A stretch of DNA of 64,000 bases, from assembly GCF_014898055.3 (NCBI RefSeq), contig NW_023601212.1, positions 54,920,329 to 54,984,328 of the forward strand, in the 5' to 3' direction. A program made the translations under genes and the position numbers. Shown one piece after another: positions 61,681-64,000 of this stretch (position 1 is the first letter of the stretch; every line of letters begins with the position of its first letter). Source of the DNA: Talpa occidentalis. Its lineage: Eukaryota; Chordata; Mammalia; Eulipotyphla; Talpidae. The notes beneath the pieces were generated by a model. The model worked only from the letters and a program-made list of their open reading frames with translations. It had not been told where the DNA came from and did not search any database.

Positions 61681-61917
61681 GGGCCTCCCTGGTGGCACAA
61701 AGGGTTAAGCTCGGTACTATGAAGCAAGCCCCAGCTTCTGCAGCATGAGTTCGATCTCTGGCCGGCCAGGGAACAACCCACACAGCGCAGCAGACCTCTC
61801 CTCTCCTGTCAGTCTGCCTGTTCTGTTCCCCACTGTCTCTGGTGAATCCTCTCACTCCCTGCATCTCTGGCCTGTACCCCAGCTCTTGTATGCATAAATA
61901 AATAAATTAAAAAAAAA
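61681..61917 (+). mobile_element. tRNA-derived SINE, type C, internally deleted
   Basis: Head GGGCCTCCCTGGTGGCACAA, GGCCGGCCAGGG linker; the segment with CTGCTCCCCTCAGCAGTG is missing. Target duplication AAGTGAGTTGCT flanks it at 61669-61680 and about 61917-61928. Confidence 0.94.
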
Positions 61918-62246
61918 AGTGAGTTGCTTCTACTCATTGATAGAAGTATTAATTAATGTAAATTTATTTTTAACATAAATTTTCTTAATACAAATGCAAT
62001 ATATACTATATGTAAAGAAAAAAAAAGTACCAGCCTAGAAATGAATAACTTAAAAATTCATAAATACCTGTAAGTGCCCACTGTATACAAAATGGTATGT
62101 GTAGGAATACCTTGGTGAATAAGATATATATTCTTGGTGAATAAGATAAATATTCTTCCAGATTCATTTTCAATTTATACTAACCAAATACTTTTTGTAG
62201 ACACTTTTCTTTATATTGTTTTTCATGGATTCTAAAAAATACTTTT

Positions 62247-62516
62247 TTTTAAAAAAAGATTTTATTTATTTATACAAGAACTGGCATATAGGCCAGACGT
62301 GTGGGAAGGTGAGAGGATTCACCAGAGACAGAGCGGGGAACAGAACAGGCCTAATGACCGAAATGCACTGCTGAGGGGAGCAGCGGGCAAGACAGGAGAG
62401 GTCTGCCACACCATGTGGGTTTCTCTGCAGCCGGCAGGGATTGAACAGGCACTGCAGAGGCTGCGGACAGCTTCACAGCCCTGCGCTCAACAGCCTGCAC
62501 CACCAGGGAGGCCCAG
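62247..62516 (-). mobile_element. tRNA-derived SINE, type C, reverse
   Basis: Reverse copy ending in the head 'caccaccagggaggccc'. Target duplication AAATACTTTT at 62237-62246 and 62517-62526. Confidence 0.95.
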
Positions 62517-63768
62517 AAATACTTTTAAAAAAACACCTCTGATTTAGTACTGTATCTTATAATCAATTGTATGTCATAGTTTAACCAGATGTTTTTTCTT
62601 TCTTAGTGATACATAAAGTCAGTGGCTCTTAGAGTCAAGGAAATATACTTGATCACCTACTCATTAGTATACAAGGAATTAATTCACTTCATAAGGAATA
62701 GTATTCCACTGATTCAGTGTAGTGTAATTTATATAGAGACATACTTAAGAGCTTCCAAAAATCAAAGATTTAGACTCACAAAGGACAAACATATAAGATG
62801 ATTCGGAAAGCAAATTTCCACTAATGATTTATTTTTATGGTACAGCAGCTTATTCATTTATGTTTCAAATTAAAGTCACAAACCCAGAACCAGCATAAAA
62901 TATTTTATATACATATATTACGCGTATAAAGTGCTTTTCTATGTACACAGTGATTAAAAACTTTTTCTTTAAAAACAGTCCCAGTCCCATATTTTTTAAA
63001 AGGTGATGTGGATGCAAAAAAAAAAAAAGCCATGAAGACTTTGCAGACAGAGGTATCTTTCGTTGATTAATAATTAACTAAAATTCTTGAGATTTGACTT
63101 GGAAAAGAAAAAGGAAAAACAGCATTATTTCTGTTCAACCTAAGAAATACATAACGATAGTAGATAATCTGCAATGTACAAGGGAGAAAAGTAAAAGAAA
63201 AATGTCACCAATGATTCTACCATGCTGAACAAATCACTGTCAGCATTTTACTATATTACATTCTAGTCATTTTGTTATATTTTCTCAACATTTTTAAATG
63301 AAATTTATGAAGTTATAAACAAGACTGTAAGACTTTGATAATGAATACTCATAGGGCCACCACTTAGCTTACCATTAATTTCTCATTACAACTGGTTTAT
63401 CTTCTGAAACAGAGCTGAAATCATACTGCATATAAAATATTATATCCTTAGTAGAATATGTGCATATAAATAAGCTCAAACTACTACGTCAGCTAATTCA
63501 ACTAATAACAAATTTATACTGTTAGCAAGGACATTCAGCAGATCACAGAAAGGATTAATTTTTTTTTCAAATGCAGGGATGGATACAGAGATGATTAATT
63601 CAAGGAACAAATTCAAGACATAGGATAAGCTTTTTTAGGATTCACTATACCTTCCTTTCAACATTTATATTAAACATCAAAAGAGGATCATTAAAAATTC
63701 GAGCATACCTGACCATCTGTACAGATAGCCTTTTAACAGTGTAAAACATACATAGCTTTACTACTTAC

Positions 63769-63825
63769 TTTGTGATGACCACCAAGATAATTCTGAATAT
63801 TGACTTGATGATCTGGAGGTTTGAT
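63769..63825 (-). CDS. TOR1AIP1: TOR1AIP1 internal exon (QTSRSSSQYSELSWW...)
   Basis: 57-bp exon, acceptor TTATTTGTTTTTTAG, donor GTAAGTAG. It encodes QTSRSSSQYSELSWWSSQ with split codons at both ends, aligning with human KTTRSSSQYIESFWQSSQ. Phase 1 in and out; the last base joins GT of the next exon to give Ser. The upstream exons with the N-terminal nucleoplasmic domain lie beyond position 64000. Confidence 0.94.
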
Positions 63826-64000
63826 CTAAAAAACAAATAAGAAATACAGCACACTATAATGCATATTTAACTTTTAAAACGCACATTTTGCAACAGAAAA
63901 ATGCATACTCAAAAGAGCAAAAAATATTCAAATAAACCTCAAGGAATTCAACACTTGGGTGTATAATTTTTCAAAAGTTTCTAAAGAGTCATGTTATATC

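Larger units (their letters stand above)
61090..63768 (-). other. TOR1AIP1: TOR1AIP1 intron
   Basis: 2.7-kb intron with two SINEs (61681-61917 and 62247-62516). The remainder is AT-rich and unrecognised. Confidence 0.85.

Overview
This window is nuclear DNA from a placental mammal. It is AT-rich with long introns, LINE-1 fragments, ancient MIR/L2 debris and one dense CpG island. At least 28 copies of a lineage-specific tRNA-derived SINE are present. Two genes are recognised from their proteins, both on the minus strand: TOR1AIP1 (LAP1, nuclear-envelope activator of torsin ATPases) on the right and CEP350 (centrosomal protein) on the left. This neighbour pair in tandem orientation is the order known at human 1q25.2, which supports both names and rules out the paralogue TOR1AIP2. 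The SINE does not match the tRNA-SINEs I can recall from primates, rodents, carnivores, ruminants, camelids, horse, vesper bats or horseshoe bats. I therefore leave the species open; a laurasiatherian (perhaps a bat) is only a guess.

Layout, right to left in the direction of transcription. Positions 64000 to about 48500 hold the 3' half of TOR1AIP1: six short internal exons (63769-63825, 61048-61089, 60490-60552, 58932-58988, 54499-54543, 54084-54140) and the large last exon (50103-50887). The last exon encodes the transmembrane segment and the whole lumenal torsin-binding domain, and is followed by a 3'UTR with two candidate poly(A) sites. From about 48500 to 21100 lies an intergenic interval with no supported functional gene. 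It is filled with SINEs, old and young L1 copies (including L1-in-L1, a twin-primed inversion and an L1 broken by a retrocopied mRNA tail), MIR and L2. From about 21060 to 20100 is the CpG island promoter of CEP350, with non-coding exon 1 ending at a strong donor (20384). Intron 1 is about 13.9 kb, and coding starts in exon 2 (ATG at 6519). Three further coding exons follow (5308-5351, 3662-3776, 2461-2620), giving the first 130 or so residues of a protein of about 3100. The rest of CEP350 lies beyond position 1.

The genes are not an operon and their products act in different places (inner nuclear membrane versus centrosome). No prokaryotic-type system, CRISPR array or functional RNA gene was seen. 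The most interesting signals are: the run of symmetric phase-1 cassette exons in TOR1AIP1, two of which are absent from the human reference protein as I remember it; a 35-nt poly(U) placed 8 nt inside a CEP350 intron; an unassigned SINE family with a distinct young subfamily; and several unusual insertion scars.
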